Below are positions 11,420 through 22,575 of a stretch of 64,000 bases of DNA, in pieces. Source of the stretch: Uranotaenia lowii (Eukaryota > Arthropoda > Insecta > Diptera > Culicidae). The translations under genes and the position numbers were made by a program. A model generated the notes under the pieces. The model was not told the origin of the DNA. It did no database searches and saw only the letters and a list, made by a program, of their open reading frames with translations. The stretch's first letter is position 1; each line of letters starts with the position of its first letter. The DNA lies in assembly GCF_029784155.1 (NCBI RefSeq), contig NC_073692.1:276249913-276313912 (forward strand), in the 5' to 3' direction.

Positions 11420-12361
11420 CAAATGTCAGTCGCCCGAAACGGATCGATGCCTTCGTTCAAACGGTGAGGAATGAGCTCATTACTCCGAAAAGCTCTAAGA
11501 GTGTAAAGAGGAAACGAGGGTCACCAGGTGATCCAAGACCTGGCACCCTAAAGAAGAGGTCCCGATGGTCCGACAGGAAACTGGCCAACTGAAAGGCAAG
11601 GACGATAGACCCAACGAGGTAGCGCCCTCTGAATGGCAAACAGTGACGCGTAAACGCCGTAAGGAGAGAGCTACGAAAACAAACCCCAAGCCCAAAAAAC
11701 AGCGAGGCCGCGTAAGGGAAAAAGGTGAAGCTATCGTAGTTAAGGCGCCAGAGGGACTAGGTGAAAAAGTGAGGAGGATCCGTCGTACTCGTTCCGGTGA
11801 GATGATCCTCGAGTTGAAACGTAGCTCAGCAACAATGAGTGCATCCTTCAAGGTGCTAGCGAAGGAAGTTCTAGGCGAAAAGGTGGAGGTGCGTGCGCTA
11901 TGTCACGAAGTAACCATCCGTATCAAAAACTCGACGATATTACGACAGAAGATGAAGCCGACTAGCGCGACCAGTGTAAGATCCGCGAAGATCAGATTTC
12001 TATCCGATTAAGACAGGGTACTCCCAAATCCGGATCACAGGTTGCAATTGTGAGGCTTCCAGTGGTAGCAGCCAACGCAGTACTCGAAAGCAGGTGGCTA
12101 ACGGTGGGATGGCCAGTTTGTCAGATAACCATCTCCCAGCAACCAGAGGTGTGCTTTCGATGCATGGAGTACTGCCACAAGTCTTTTGACTACAAGGGAG
12201 TTGACAGATGAGGATTATGCTGAAGGTGCGGAGAATCCGGCCACATAGCGGCTAGATGCAGTAAGCCGGCGAAATGTCTTATTTGCACTGGTGACCATGT
12301 AACTGGCAACCCAAGGTGCTCTGCCTACCAAAAGGAGCTAGCAGCGATACCAAGGGCTTGA
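11420..12361 (+). pseudogene. R1-like element ORF1 (gag-like), part 2 with CCHC zinc knuckles
   Basis: After the hAT insertion the frame resumes with KANVSRPKRIDAFVQTV and stops at 11590-11592. The next part continues in another frame (to about 12009) with EWQTVTRKRRKERATKT and VRRIRRTRSGEMILELK, so there is a frameshift near 11565-11590. A third segment (about 12012-12330) carries the zinc-knuckle region: CFRCMEYCHKSFDYKG, a stop at about 12208, then CGESGHIAARC and CLICTGDH. This order (basic linker, RTRSG block, three cysteine knuckles) is that of R1/LOA-type ORF1 proteins, which coat the element RNA. It ends at a tga (12359-12361) that overlaps the start of ORF2 in another frame. Confidence 0.8.
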
Positions 12362-12916
12362 AAGTAATCCAAATCAACCTCAACCACTGTCACGAAGCAC
12401 AACAGCTTCTGCGACAGATAGCGGTGGAAGAGAAGCTAGACATAGCGTTAGAAGCAGACCCCTATTATAGAGCCCTGAATGGCACAAATTGGGTGACCGA
12501 TAGTGCCAATCTGGCCGCAATAGGGGTGACAGGAAAGTTTCCCATACAAGAAGTGGTCATATCGAATGAGGAAGGCTTCGTGATAGCCAAAGTCAATGGA
12601 ATCTTCTTCTGTAGCTGTTACGCTTCACCGAGGTGGACCTTGGAAAAGTTTAGCGCTACGATGGATAGGATAGTCGAACTGCTCACAGGCCGAAGTCCCG
12701 TTATTATCGCAGGAGATTTCAATGCGTGGGCCCAGGAATGGGGTAGTTACCTAACGAACGCAAGAGGACAGAGTCTACTTGAAGCACTTGCAAGGCTGAA
12801 TGTGGACCTGACAAACGTAGGCTTACTAGAACCTACCATAGAGAGGGACGTAAATCCATTATAGATATCACATTTGCTAGTCCCAGCTGGACAAGTAATT
12901 GGAGGGTGAGCGAGGA
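12352..12916 (+). pseudogene. R1-like element ORF2, endonuclease domain (interrupted)
   Basis: This is the N-terminal apurinic-type endonuclease of a non-LTR ORF2, which nicks target DNA for primed reverse transcription. Visible motifs are LKVIQINLNHC at the start and GDFNAWAQEWGS for the central Asp/Asn site. The usual (S/E)EPY motif is replaced by EADPYY, so the catalytic glutamate position appears changed. The frame is lost near 12845; a shifted frame then gives GRKSIIDITFASPSW and WRVSE. At 12916 it is cut by the RTE insertion and resumes at 16316. The RT domain of this element was not found. Confidence 0.75.
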
Positions 12917-13345
12917 GCGAGGCTGGTAAACGGTGGATAATGTGCAACACGAGACCCCATAGTGGTCATATCACCTCTTATTCACAACTCCTATCTCTAC
13001 CTCCCCGTGGTGCCGGCTGGGGTGCGAGTAACCTAAGCGGAGATCGGGTACCCAACTCCGGTGGATGCTTTGGTCGCATGCAGACTGAGAAGGTGGCCGC
13101 ACGCGTCTGTTCCCCATGTCAGGGGCGGCGTGCAACAACAACCGAGCGTCTGTTCTCCAGGTCAGGGGCGGCTCAAACAGCGTCTGTTTTGCAGCAAGCG
13201 GCTGAATTTATGAAATGCGGCTCCCGCCAGCTAAGTCCAAGATGGCAGCCCCATCGCGGGATAGGGACTTTAGGCTAACAACCTACTGCTCCTGATATCT
13301 TGTATTGTTACAGAAACTGAGAGAAGAAATAACCGATTTGGAACT
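12917..13345 (+). promoter_or_regulatory. RTE 5' leader with internal repeat
   Basis: The leader aligns with 30459-30785 over most of its length from ggtggataatgtgcaacacg onward. It holds a segment of the form gcgtctgttcyccaggtcaggggcggc twice (about 13102-13130 and 13144-13173), whereas the second copy has it once (about 30616-30644). By analogy with other non-LTR elements, an internal promoter would be expected here, but no core promoter motif is proven. Confidence 0.5.
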
Positions 13346-13363
13346 TTGGCAACGACTTTTAGC

Positions 13364-16294
13364 ATGAAAACACGGACTAGAATTGGAACTTGGAATGTTT
13401 TGACCCTTGCCCAGCCAGGAAAGCTGGCTCAACTTGCTAGAGAAGCTAGCCGCCTCAAGCTAGAGATATTGGGACTGAGCGAAGTCCGTTGGCCTAACAC
13501 TGGAGAACACAAGACACAGTCCGGGCAAGTACTGCTTTACTCTGGCATACGAGGAGAACATGCTACTCGGGAATGAGGAGTTGGTTTCCTGTTAAGCCCG
13601 CAGGCCCATGCGGCCCTCATAAGATGGGAACCGATAAACGAAAGAATAATCGTAGCCAGATTCAGAACACGGGTTAGAAACCTTACAATGGTCCAGTGTT
13701 ATGCGCCAACTGACGTTGCCGATTTGCAGGAGAAAGAGCAGTTTTACAGTCAATTGATCAGCGTGGTTGAGAGAATTCCGAAGGGTGACATTCAAATCCA
13801 TTTAGGCGACTTCAACGCAAAGATTGGCTCCGATAATCAGGACCTTGAGCGCATCATGGGGCGCCATGGCCTAGGACAGATGAGCGAAAACGGAGAGCTG
13901 TTTGTAGAATTTTGTGGCAACAACAACATGGTGATCGGTGGATCGCTCTTCCCCCATCGACCAGCACATAAGGTCACTTGGGTATCCCGAGATGGCCGAA
14001 CAGAAAATCAAATTGACCACATCTGCATCAGCCGAAAATGGAGAAGGAGCCTTCTTGATGTCCGCAACAAGCGAAGCGCAGACATTGCATCTGACCATCA
14101 CCTCGTCCTTGGCGAGATACGACTGAGAGTTGCGCGTGTCCAACGGCGCGAGGAGAAGGTCGGGTGTCGATACGACGTCCGCCGGTTGGAGAATCCAGAG
14201 GTGAAAAGGGCATACGTTGAACAGCTAGAATCCCGAGCCTCGGAGCTGCCGACAGACGGAACAGTCGAAGAACAGTGGTGTGGAATCAAGAATGCCTTTA
14301 TCACGACGAGCCATGGTACTCTCGGTAAAGTTTGTGGAAGACGAAGTGAATGGATGTCGGATGAAACCTGGAGGATGATCGATGATCGGAGAAAGGCGAA
14401 AGTCGGAATTGAGCAGGCATGTACCGGGTCAGCCAAAGCAGCCGCCCGCTTACGATATGCGGAGCTGGAAAAGGCAGTTAAACGAGGTTGTAGACGAGAC
14501 AAGAGAGCCTGGACAAACTCCCTAGCCGAAGAAGGAGAAAGAGCCGCCGCCATTGGAGATATCCGATTATTATATGATATTTCTCGCCGCCTTAGTGGTG
14601 CAAGGACTAATGCAAGAATGCCGCTGAAAGACCGAGCAGGTCAGCTGCTGACAGATCGAACAGATCAGCTCAAGCGTTGGACTGAGCATTTTGATCAACT
14701 TTTCCGAGTTACAAATAGCAATGGCCAACAGAACCCGCAGCTCGAGGCGCCCACAGTAAGTCGCATTAATGGCGTCAACTCGGAAGCGCCCTCGCTGGCT
14801 GAAATAGAAGTGGCAATCAAGAACATGAAATCCAACAAAGCGCCTGGAATCGATTGCATTCCTGCTGAAATGCTCAAAGCCGACCCTGCCTTGTCAGCAC
14901 AAATGTTGCACCGTCTTTTCGCTGACATTTGGGATACTGCAACATTCCCGGCCGACTGGATGCAGGGTATCCTCGTAAAGGTCCCAAAGAAAGGAGACCT
15001 AACAGAGTGCGGTAACTGGCGTGGCATAACTTTGATCTGTACAACCCTCAAAGTACTCTGCAAAGTGATCCTGAACAGGATCCAGGAGAAAATCGACGCT
15101 ACACTCCGACGGCAACAAGCTGGATTCCGATCCGGACGATCATGTGTGGACCACATCACAACGCTACGAATAATACTGGAACAAATCAACGAATTCCAGG
15201 ACTCTCTTCTGCTAGTGTTCGTTGATTTCGAAAAAGCATTTGACCGACTGAACCACGAAAACATCTGGGCTGCTCTTAGACGAAGAGGGGTCCCAGAGAA
15301 ACTAGTCCATCTCATCGAAGCACAGTACGAGGCATTTTCGTGCAAGGTCTTGCACGACGGTGTCTTGTCCGAACCAATCCCGGTAACTGCTGGAATGAGA
15401 CAAGGATGTATTTTATCACCGCTACTTTTTCTTATCGTAATGGATGAGATCTTGACTGGATCGATTGACTGTAGACCAAACCGAGGATTGCCGTGGAATC
15501 CTTCAACCATGGAGCAACTGAACGACCTTGACCTGGCAGACGATATTGTTTTGCTCGCCCAAACACAACAAGACATGCAGAGCAAACTCGATGACCTCAC
15601 CGAAAGCTCCAAGGCAGCAGGTCTCAAAATCAATGTCGGAAAGACCAAGTCGATGGAAATCAATACAGGAAATCGTTCCAATTTCGTGGTAGCTGGACAA
15701 CAGGTTGAGACAGTGGAGTGCTTCCAGTATCTTGGTAGCCAGATTACGCCTGATGGTGGTACCAAGAAGGACATCGAAACCCGGATCAGAAAAGCCCGAT
15801 TTGCGTTTGCGAGTCTCCGAAACATCTGGCGGTCACGCCAGATCTCTCTACGAACTAAGATCCGAATCTTCAACTCAAACGTTAAATCCGTATTGCTGTA
15901 CGGGTGTGAGACTTGGTGCACATATGCGGTGACGACGCGAAAATTGCAAGTTTTTGTGAATCGGTGCCTGCGGAACATCATCCGCGCTTGGTGGCCTGGC
16001 AACTGGATCTCAAACGTTGAACTTCATCGCCGGTGTCATCAAAAGGCGCTAGAAATCGAGATTCGAGTACGTAAGTGGAGATGGATTGGGCACACGCTGC
16101 GAAGAGATGAAAACGATGGGCATCGAAGAAGAGGCAGGCCCAAAAGCTCGTGGCGGCGAAGTCTAGCCGCTGAAATCCGCACAGTTGACGAGAACCTTGG
16201 CTGGCAGCAAGTGAAGACGCTGGCTCCGGATCGCCAGCAGTGGAGATCTTTTATCTCAGCCCTATGCGCCGGTCAATCGGCGCTGGACCCTTAG
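13364..16294 (+). pseudogene. RTE ORF2: endonuclease plus reverse transcriptase, one nonsense codon
   Basis: Encodes an apurinic-type endonuclease followed by reverse transcriptase, which together copy the element RNA at a nicked target. The first ATG in frame is at 13364 (MKTRTRIGTWNVLTL). A single stop (tga, 13574-13576) interrupts the frame; the copy at about 30983 has cga (Arg), so this is one CGA-to-TGA change. The remaining 868 codons from 13688 are open. Endonuclease sites visible: TWNV, SEVRW, GDFNAKIG, IDHICIS and SDHHLVLGE. RT motifs: FVDFEKAFDRL (A), GMRQGCILSPLLF (B), LADDIVLLAQ (C, at 15533-15544) and YLGSQI. The C-terminal HRRRGRPKSSWRR block is typical of RTE. Compared with the second copy, 11 residues including the LDWNPEG motif are missing near 16115, an in-frame 33 bp loss. 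The copy is therefore close to intact but probably inactive. Confidence 0.9.
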
Positions 16295-16306
16295 GTAGGT
16301 AGGTAG

Positions 16307-16385
16307 GAGCGAGGACTACACTCATAGCGACCACTTTGCGATCCGTTATCGTGTGGGTAAAACGGTCTACGATGTACCGAATCTT
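16307..16385 (+). pseudogene. R1-like ORF2 endonuclease, continuation after RTE insertion
   Basis: After the second copy of the target duplication, the plus frame gives SEDYTHSDHFAIRYRVG. SDHF is the terminal catalytic Ser-Asp-His of this endonuclease family. The fragment then runs into an unrelated reverse transcriptase remnant. Confidence 0.7.
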
Positions 16386-16735
16386 CACGATACTACAATT
16401 CCTCCAAAAGCCATGGAAAATCATGGACGAGAACGGCTTTTTCGGGAAGCTGACCAGACTGATCAAGGCGATGATGCTATGCTACTTGTGGATTTCGGGT
16501 GAATTGTCGAGTTCATTCGAATCACGCCGGGGGTTTCTATAAAGCGATGGTCTATCCTGCATGATGTTCAACGTGGCGCTAGGAGGTGCTATTCGACGAG
16601 CGGTGGGCGAAATGCGGGACAGGATTTAAAACAGATTCAGTATCTGATTTGTCGACGGAATTGACTTAGTCGGCAGATTTATTAGCGGTGGCGAAGCGCT
16701 TTGGTCAAATCCGAAGGTAGAATTTAGTATCGGAG
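16386..16735 (+). pseudogene. Remnant of a different LINE reverse transcriptase
   Basis: Plus-strand reading gives KIMDENGFFGKLTRLIKA, SGELSSSFESRRG, then after a stop DGLSCMMFNVALGGAIRRA and FVDGIDLVGR. These correspond to RT motifs of another non-LTR family in which motif B reads QGDGLSC and motif C FADDIDI. Here motif C is FVDGID, so the catalytic pair is lost, and stops interrupt the frame. The join to the R1-like sequence is abrupt, near 16385. It is short and inactive. Confidence 0.65.
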
Positions 16736-18738
16736 AAAATTTCACGATAGAATAGTATAATTTCAGATCTTCCAACGTGCGCCTACGATTTTTTTGGGGT
16801 TGAACGTTCAAATTTTCGCGCTGTGGCCCCATGCCAAATTAATATATTTTAGTTCATCCCTTCATTTTCATGATTTTTTCATATTTTCATTTTGGATCGA
16901 ATTACAAATTACAATAATAACAAATCGATGTATTTCATTTTCTAGGAAATATTTCTACGTTCAAAAATTTTCAGAAAATCTTCTAAAAGTTGATTCTGGG
17001 GAGTGGTTCGTCTGGAAAAAAATGGAGAATTCTGCTTTTATACGAACGAAATTCTAGGGAATTTTTTTATTTAAACAATTTTTTGGGAAAATGGAGTAGA
17101 GCTTGCTTACCCAACCAAAAACATCATTACCCAGCAAACATTTTTGTAGGAAATGCGATAAGCTGCATAAAAATATCTTCAAAGATAGTGCTATAAATAA
17201 ATCACTATCAACAGAGTCAAACCCTTTCCTTCGACCGAGCTGCGTTGATGAAATAATCAAATGACAAAGTTCCTCTTGCTAATGGAAGCCCAAACATAAG
17301 TCTTCCCCTCACCTGTCACTTCCAATGACGAAACACGAAACGAAGGCATCTAACTTCAGCTGCAGCATCCGACCTACATACCTACTCCAGCTCGACAAAT
17401 CACTTGGAGATTGTTTTGGTCAAGTGCGATGCAATGAGAATAATTTATTGCAAATTATTCACTTCTGGGATTCAGCTCGAAATAGCTCGAAGGTGGTAGT
17501 GACCAATTACACCGAGAAAGTTTTCGATCAAGTTCCGTTGAACAAGTTTTGCTTGTAACTTGTTTTGAAACTATTTCGTTTTCATATTTTCCGACCTTGA
17601 AAGTATCATACTTAAGAAGCTTAAAACAGTTTGATATTTAACTTTAGTAATCAAGTTTTTCACCGCTTATTTTTGTTTAATTTTTTCAGTGTATAATGCA
17701 TGTGGCCAAACAAGGATCATCATTCAGTTAGACTGTTATCTGGTAGTGATTGAAACTTGAGTGAGTGATTTAAATCTATTTTCCTTCGTTGGTTTATTTA
17801 AGTTTCACAAAATCAGAGAATGAATTGTATTTCAACAGCTAGTAAGGCTTTGATCATTAAGTATCCGGGCAGTTACAAACGCGTGTTAAAACCCGTTTGT
17901 TCGATCTTAAAACTTTCTATGAAAGAATTGAAGGTGATAATATGATATACAATGAAAAAATATTTAAAAAATATTTTCCATTGATTATAAGAAATACATT
18001 GCTTTATTTTGAAATCGCTCATTTATTGTTGTACACTTTATTCAGTCATGTACTGAGCTATTATTTTTACCACAAAAGCAGAACCTTCACAAAATCATGT
18101 TATTTTAAATGAATTCACCTGGAAAACCCTATTTCAATTTGATCGGAACGAGGCATCGAGCAAAAATTTCGGAAAATTTGATATTTAAAATTCTTTTTTT
18201 TTCATGAATTTCTTCGTCCATCAGAACATTTCTGTCCATTGCATCAAAATCCGGTTGTACAAATTGAGACCTATGTAATCGTAAATTATTTGTTGTGTGC
18301 TAATGCTGATATAGGACTTTCTCATGAAAGAAATATTGAAACCCAAAGGATATTATACAAAATTTTAACAATTTACTTATATGTAACAGTATTTTTCGGC
18401 TATAGAGAAGTTCCGTTTCTTTTTAATATTTCAAATTGATTAGGATTATCCTGCTCAATGATTTCAAAGCTACAAATATGTCTAAGTTTGATAAAAAATA
18501 AATGCAAATGAAATAAAGTGCAAATTCATTTCCTATTTAGCCGAACAAAGTTTCGTTGGCAGTTTTTCTCTCGGATGAGGTATTCTTAGTGGAAAAACAA
18601 ATCATTGATCAAATTTAAAAAAACTTTCACAATAAACTTACCCTGTTTGATGGAATCTCTACAAATATTATGAATTTTATTTTACATTTGGTACATTCAA
18701 TCATTTTGATTATGATCTGAGAAAGTTTGGTAAATCTA
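16736..18738. other. AT-rich non-coding
   Basis: About 2 kb without a supported gene. Short ORFs (for example 17325-17558 and 17897-18112) have no recognisable domains and AT-rich composition. No repeat partner was recognised. Confidence 0.4.
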
Positions 18739-19707
18739 TACCGTCAACTGGGGCTACATGCAACATTTTTCAACTTCAATGGCTTCTAAAATCTTAATGC
18801 TTACAGATAATTATACCTGTTATACATCAAAAGTTTTAAGGTTGATGGGACACCAAACTGATGCAGTCAGAAAAATTATTGGTTTTACCAGTTATTTTTA
18901 AATTTACAAAAACATGCGATTTTCACCCTACTAGGAAAAAGGGGTAAGTTGCAACAAACTCTGTAACTAATGAAAAATCCAATGAAAACGTTTGAAAATT
19001 TATAGTTTTTGATAAATATGTAATGTCATGACGCTTAAAGCAACTTTTGCAGTATTTTTTTGTTTTGTTCGAATTAAATTTTACATTTTTTTCTGTCAAA
19101 AATTATTTTAAGAAAATAGTGTTAATCTGCTGCATACATTTAGGGGTAAAAAATACTACAAAATATTTTTTTAGTTTAAATCATGAAAATAAATCTTAGG
19201 ATGGATGAAATTTTAATGTTAACAAACACATAATGCATAACAATCATATCCCAGCATATGAAAACGCGATTTATGAGATTTAGTTCTTATTTGCATTTTG
19301 TTGCATTTTGCCCCATACAGCTAACTGAATTATGAAAATATTTATTTAAAAAAATTTGGTGATAGTAGGAAAAATATTTATACACCAACAGTGTTGGTAT
19401 AGGATAATGAAAGTAATATAAAGTTTGTAGGTGATATCATTAAGCCAATCTGTCATACTGGGTAAAGTTTTTTAAGGCATCGAAAAATGTAAAAATTTGT
19501 ACATTTATTGCTCGATTTTTTAAATTTTTTATGAGTATCAAAAACTTTAAAAAACTCTTCCACAGTGTTAGGAACTATGTCATCATCAATTCGTTATCAT
19601 TCAATGATAACTTTATTACAGTATATTGAAATAAAACCTGAATGAGTGTTGTGGTATACAAATGTTGCATCTAACCCTGCTGTTGCAAGATGCCCCGTTT
19701 GACGGTA
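18739..19707. mobile_element. TACCGTC MITE, copy 2 (most complete)
   Basis: It starts TACCGTCAACTGGGGC and ends GCCCCGTTTGACGGTA, an imperfect inverted terminus of about 16 bp with TA at the outer edges. Near-end words gcaac and gttgcat recur inside. It matches 8756-9543 in reverse orientation over nearly its full length, and shorter parts match 34468-34920 and 22935-23110. No transposase; non-autonomous. Confidence 0.8.
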
Positions 19708-20398
19708 TGATTCATAAGGGCATGGATGGAAATAATCCTCAGATCGGCTTATCCAGTGAAACAGAGTGCATTTTTTTACGTCTGCTCCCCCAATCTATGC
19801 GGGGAGAGATAAATCGCACTGAAATCAAGAGTGAGATTGTCAACACATAAGAGTGAGCGAGAGCATTCACATCCGCTGATGAAGAGAATTCCCTTCTCCA
19901 GAAAAATCGGTCGCGCATTGTGTTGAGGAGAAATCTGAGAGCTAACTCAGTTTATTCTTGGTACGTTCACGAGAAAAGAAGCTGCTCTCCGAATCAAAGG
20001 TTTCACAGGTGTACTGATTTTCTAGAAGCCGTCCTGATCTTAATTGCAATTGATTTTGTAGTAAAAACAGTTTAACCTTTTAAACCAATGGTAATCTTCG
20101 TTTCAGATGATATTTGAACGGTGTTTTTCGGTATAAACTACAAGCCACCTAACTTCTGATCTCTTCTGTTGCATAAACTGTTGTGTATACTGCACCGCTA
20201 TTTCGCCTCAATTTATGCCATCTTAGAAGAGCTGCATTTCATTTCCACCAATCTACTGGTGTCCCGAAAAATCCTGTTTTTTATTTCTTCGCGGTGTCCT
20301 GATTTTTTGACGAAACCACTTGGCACCTCTTCTTCGAACACTACCTTTTGCAAGAAAAAATAATATTTTAAGAGGAGAAATCACCGTGAATTTGTTTT
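19708..20398. other. Mixed-composition non-coding segment
   Basis: No gene supported. The stretch at about 19780-19960 is less AT-rich (gagtgagcgagagcattcac) and appears only once in the window. Confidence 0.35.
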
Positions 20399-20745
20399 AT
20401 GAAATGAATTTGCGGCTTTATCGGTGAGGGTTAAAGAGTTGAAATGAAAGACGGATAGAAGAACAGAAGAAAATTCTAAGGTGGTGAAAAGAGCGAAGAG
20501 CATTTGAAATAGAAGCTTGACCACATGCTAAATTCTTTGTCCCGCATCAATTAACTGTATTGAAGAAGTAGTACCCAATAGAGAAGGCACTACATTTTTC
20601 GAAACAGTTAATTATGGATGGTTCGACCGCCATGTGAGTGTGCACATGTGCCGAACGGACAAAAAAAAATTTTTTTTTTCTTCTATCCGTCTTTCATTTC
20701 AACTCTTTAACCCTCACTGATAAAGCCGCAAATTCATTTCATAGA
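20399..20745. repeat. Inverted repeat with ~65 bp arms (fold-back)
   Basis: The left arm (about 20399-20465) includes gaatttgcggctttatcggt and gaaatgaaagacggatag. The right arm (about 20679-20745) is its reverse complement with few mismatches. The ~210 bp between the arms contains gaccacatgctaaattctttg and gaagaagtagtacc, which resemble 29820-29910, so this is a dispersed fold-back or MITE family. Confidence 0.6.
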
Positions 20746-21787
20746 AAAAATAATCTGAAACAGCAAACAGCACTGGGCATGGTAGCGGAGAAAAAATTGT
20801 TGTTATTTTTTCTACGATGTGTAGTGGGAGTCTAAATTTTTTTCTTCTTCTTCTTCTTACATCAACATGGCCAAAACATGTAGGCATCCTGGCCAGTGTA
20901 GTGGGAGTCTAAATTTTTTTCTTCATTTACTCTGAGGTGTATGACAGAAATACAGGGCGCTCTTTGTTTATAATTCTCTATCTCCCACTCAGATGCGACT
21001 GTTCTCACACTTGCCGTCCGAGTCACTTACAGCTCGTGTAAACTCGGGTAACGAGTGGAGCACGATCAGCATAAGAGGATTACACTCGGAAGCCAAACTG
21101 AAAACAGTGTTGTTTGCTCCCGGCTCTTTGTTGTTTGAGAAGAGCCGACCAACCATGCATAAGGGATTTAATCGAGTAAAGTTTCGCAAAAGAAATATAC
21201 CTAAAAATAGTTATTTATCCAACAAGTTGCAAAAAATAGTCTTATATAGCACGAGTCATAATTTATGCAACGAGATTATCGAAATTCGATAATTATGACT
21301 AGTTATAAAAAAAATAGTTTTGCCAAGAGTTGCATACAATTTTTTTTAATACTTAAAAAAATCCTTCATAATCACGATTTTATTCCTGAAGGAACAGATT
21401 GTAATGTTTTCAATTGAACCAAAACAGTGTCGAAAAGTCGCACTTTTTAACACCTTTTTAAACAGTATCAAAAGTTCTACTTTTCGACTCTGTTTTAAAA
21501 ACAGTTTGAAAAGTTCTACTTTTCGACTCAGTTTTATTTGTAAGAAAAGCTCAGGCCTTCATGCAACCAAAGCTAGTTTTGAAAAACGAATATTTGGTGT
21601 GCAGTTGCAAGAAGCTAGTTTTATCATTTTTTCTCTTAATCAAAAAATTGTTAAATATAAATTGCATAACACAAGTGGCTCTGATTTCAAGAGGAAAATT
21701 GCTTTTTAGTTTGCAAAAATGAATAAAAGATCGGTTTTTTTTATGATTGTTGAAAGCTGAAGTAAGGTGAAAAGTGCAAAATTCAGT
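20746..21787. other. Non-coding, possible upstream region of a first exon
   Basis: It holds a TTC microsatellite near 20843-20857 and a duplicated phrase (gtgtagtgggagtctaaattttttc at 20817 and 20896). A less AT-rich patch lies at 20990-21170. A ~60 bp imperfect tandem repeat at about 21430-21535 contains aaaagttctacttttcgact. No gene is shown. Confidence 0.35.
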
Positions 21788-21880
21788 ATGGATCGAAACA
21801 GCTACAACCAAGACTTTTCGGAATCGGACTGTTCACAGGATTCTCCTTCGTCTAATGTGTCGTCTTCTACCGACTCTTCA
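21788..21880 (+). CDS. Possible first coding exon, serine/acidic-rich
   Basis: An ATG at 21788 opens a short reading frame beginning MDRNSYNQDFSESDCS and rich in serine and aspartate up to about 21880. There caaaggtatcg could be a splice donor (AAG|GTATCG). Codon choice is mixed and less AT-biased than the surroundings, which is what a real exon would show. The frame reads on only until it enters a MITE at 21930. I do not recognise the protein. No downstream exon was found in the rest of the window, so it could be the first exon of a gene with a very long intron, or a chance ORF. Confidence 0.25.
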
Positions 21881-21929
21881 AAGGTATCGCATTTACCTAT
21901 GCCTTCCATTGTATTTTGTAATATTGTAA

Positions 21930-22306
21930 CCAAGGTTGCCGAAAAAAAATCTGTGTTTTTGACAAAACAAATTCTCGAATTCTGTGATTTAAACTTAAAA
22001 TTCTGTGACGGTTTTCTGTGACGCTTTTTTATGAAGTTCATAGGGAAATCATGCCAAACATCAACAAAATGAAAATTTCCTAAAGTTTTAACAGAAAAAT
22101 ATCAATTTACATTTCCTTGTTTTCATATTTTCATAAATTATAGTATGAAATAAAAAGTCGAAATAACTAAAAAAAATATAATTTTGGAAATCTGTGAATT
22201 CTGTGAAAATTTAAAAAATTCTGTGATCTGTGACACAGATTCTGTGACGAAATTTTGCTCAAAATTCTGTGATAATACAGATTTTTTTGTGATTTTGCAA
22301 CTTTGG
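21930..22306. mobile_element. CTGTGA-rich MITE with TTGTAA flanks
   Basis: The element starts CCAAGGTTGCCGAAAA and ends GCAACTTTGG, inverted termini of about 10 bp. TTGTAA is present on both sides (21924-21929 and 22307-22312). The interior repeats ttctgtga and tctgtgac many times on both halves. There is no coding capacity. Confidence 0.65.
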
Positions 22307-22312
22307 TTGTAA

Positions 22313-22575
22313 CCCTGATCCGTCCCAGATATGTTTTACCCGTTCGAGTTCTTAGAGTATTAATTCGACACTATTGACTAAAACCGCACAACTACTTTAC
22401 AGACAAAATTCTGCTAAAACTACTAGTTTTTAAGTAATTTGAAGTCTAATAAGAAATCCTCAAGAACATGCTTCGGAAAAAGGACTATAGACAAGCTACC
22501 AAATGCCCAAAAAATGCATTAAGTGCCATAAAAAAATGAAACTAGCAGCTGTATGTTGCACTTAAGGGTATATAT
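22313..22575. repeat. Dispersed repeat segment shared with ~30.0-30.2 kb
   Basis: Words such as gaaactagcagctgtatgttgcac (about 22536-22560) resemble gaaactgtatgttgcac at about 30167. With 22795-22930 (similar to 30255-30400) this is one dispersed repeat, interrupted here by the TTAA mini-MITE. Confidence 0.4.

Larger units (their letters stand above)
12917..16306 (+). mobile_element. Full-length RTE-type non-LTR retrotransposon with 9 bp target duplication
   Basis: The element is flanked by GAGCGAGGA at 12908-12916 and 16307-16315, inside the R1-like ORF2. The 5' part (to about 13345) is a GC-rich leader shared with the copy at 30459-30790, with a repeated segment tcaggggcggc. ORF2 runs from about 13346 to 16294. 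The 3' end is a short (TAGG)n run at about 16292-16306 rather than poly(A), as is usual for RTE elements, which end in simple repeats. Length is about 3.4 kb. Confidence 0.85.

Noticed and set aside
14695..16002. 435-codon ORF on the minus strand
   Set aside because: It is the antisense of the RTE reverse transcriptase; motifs and codon structure lie on the plus strand.
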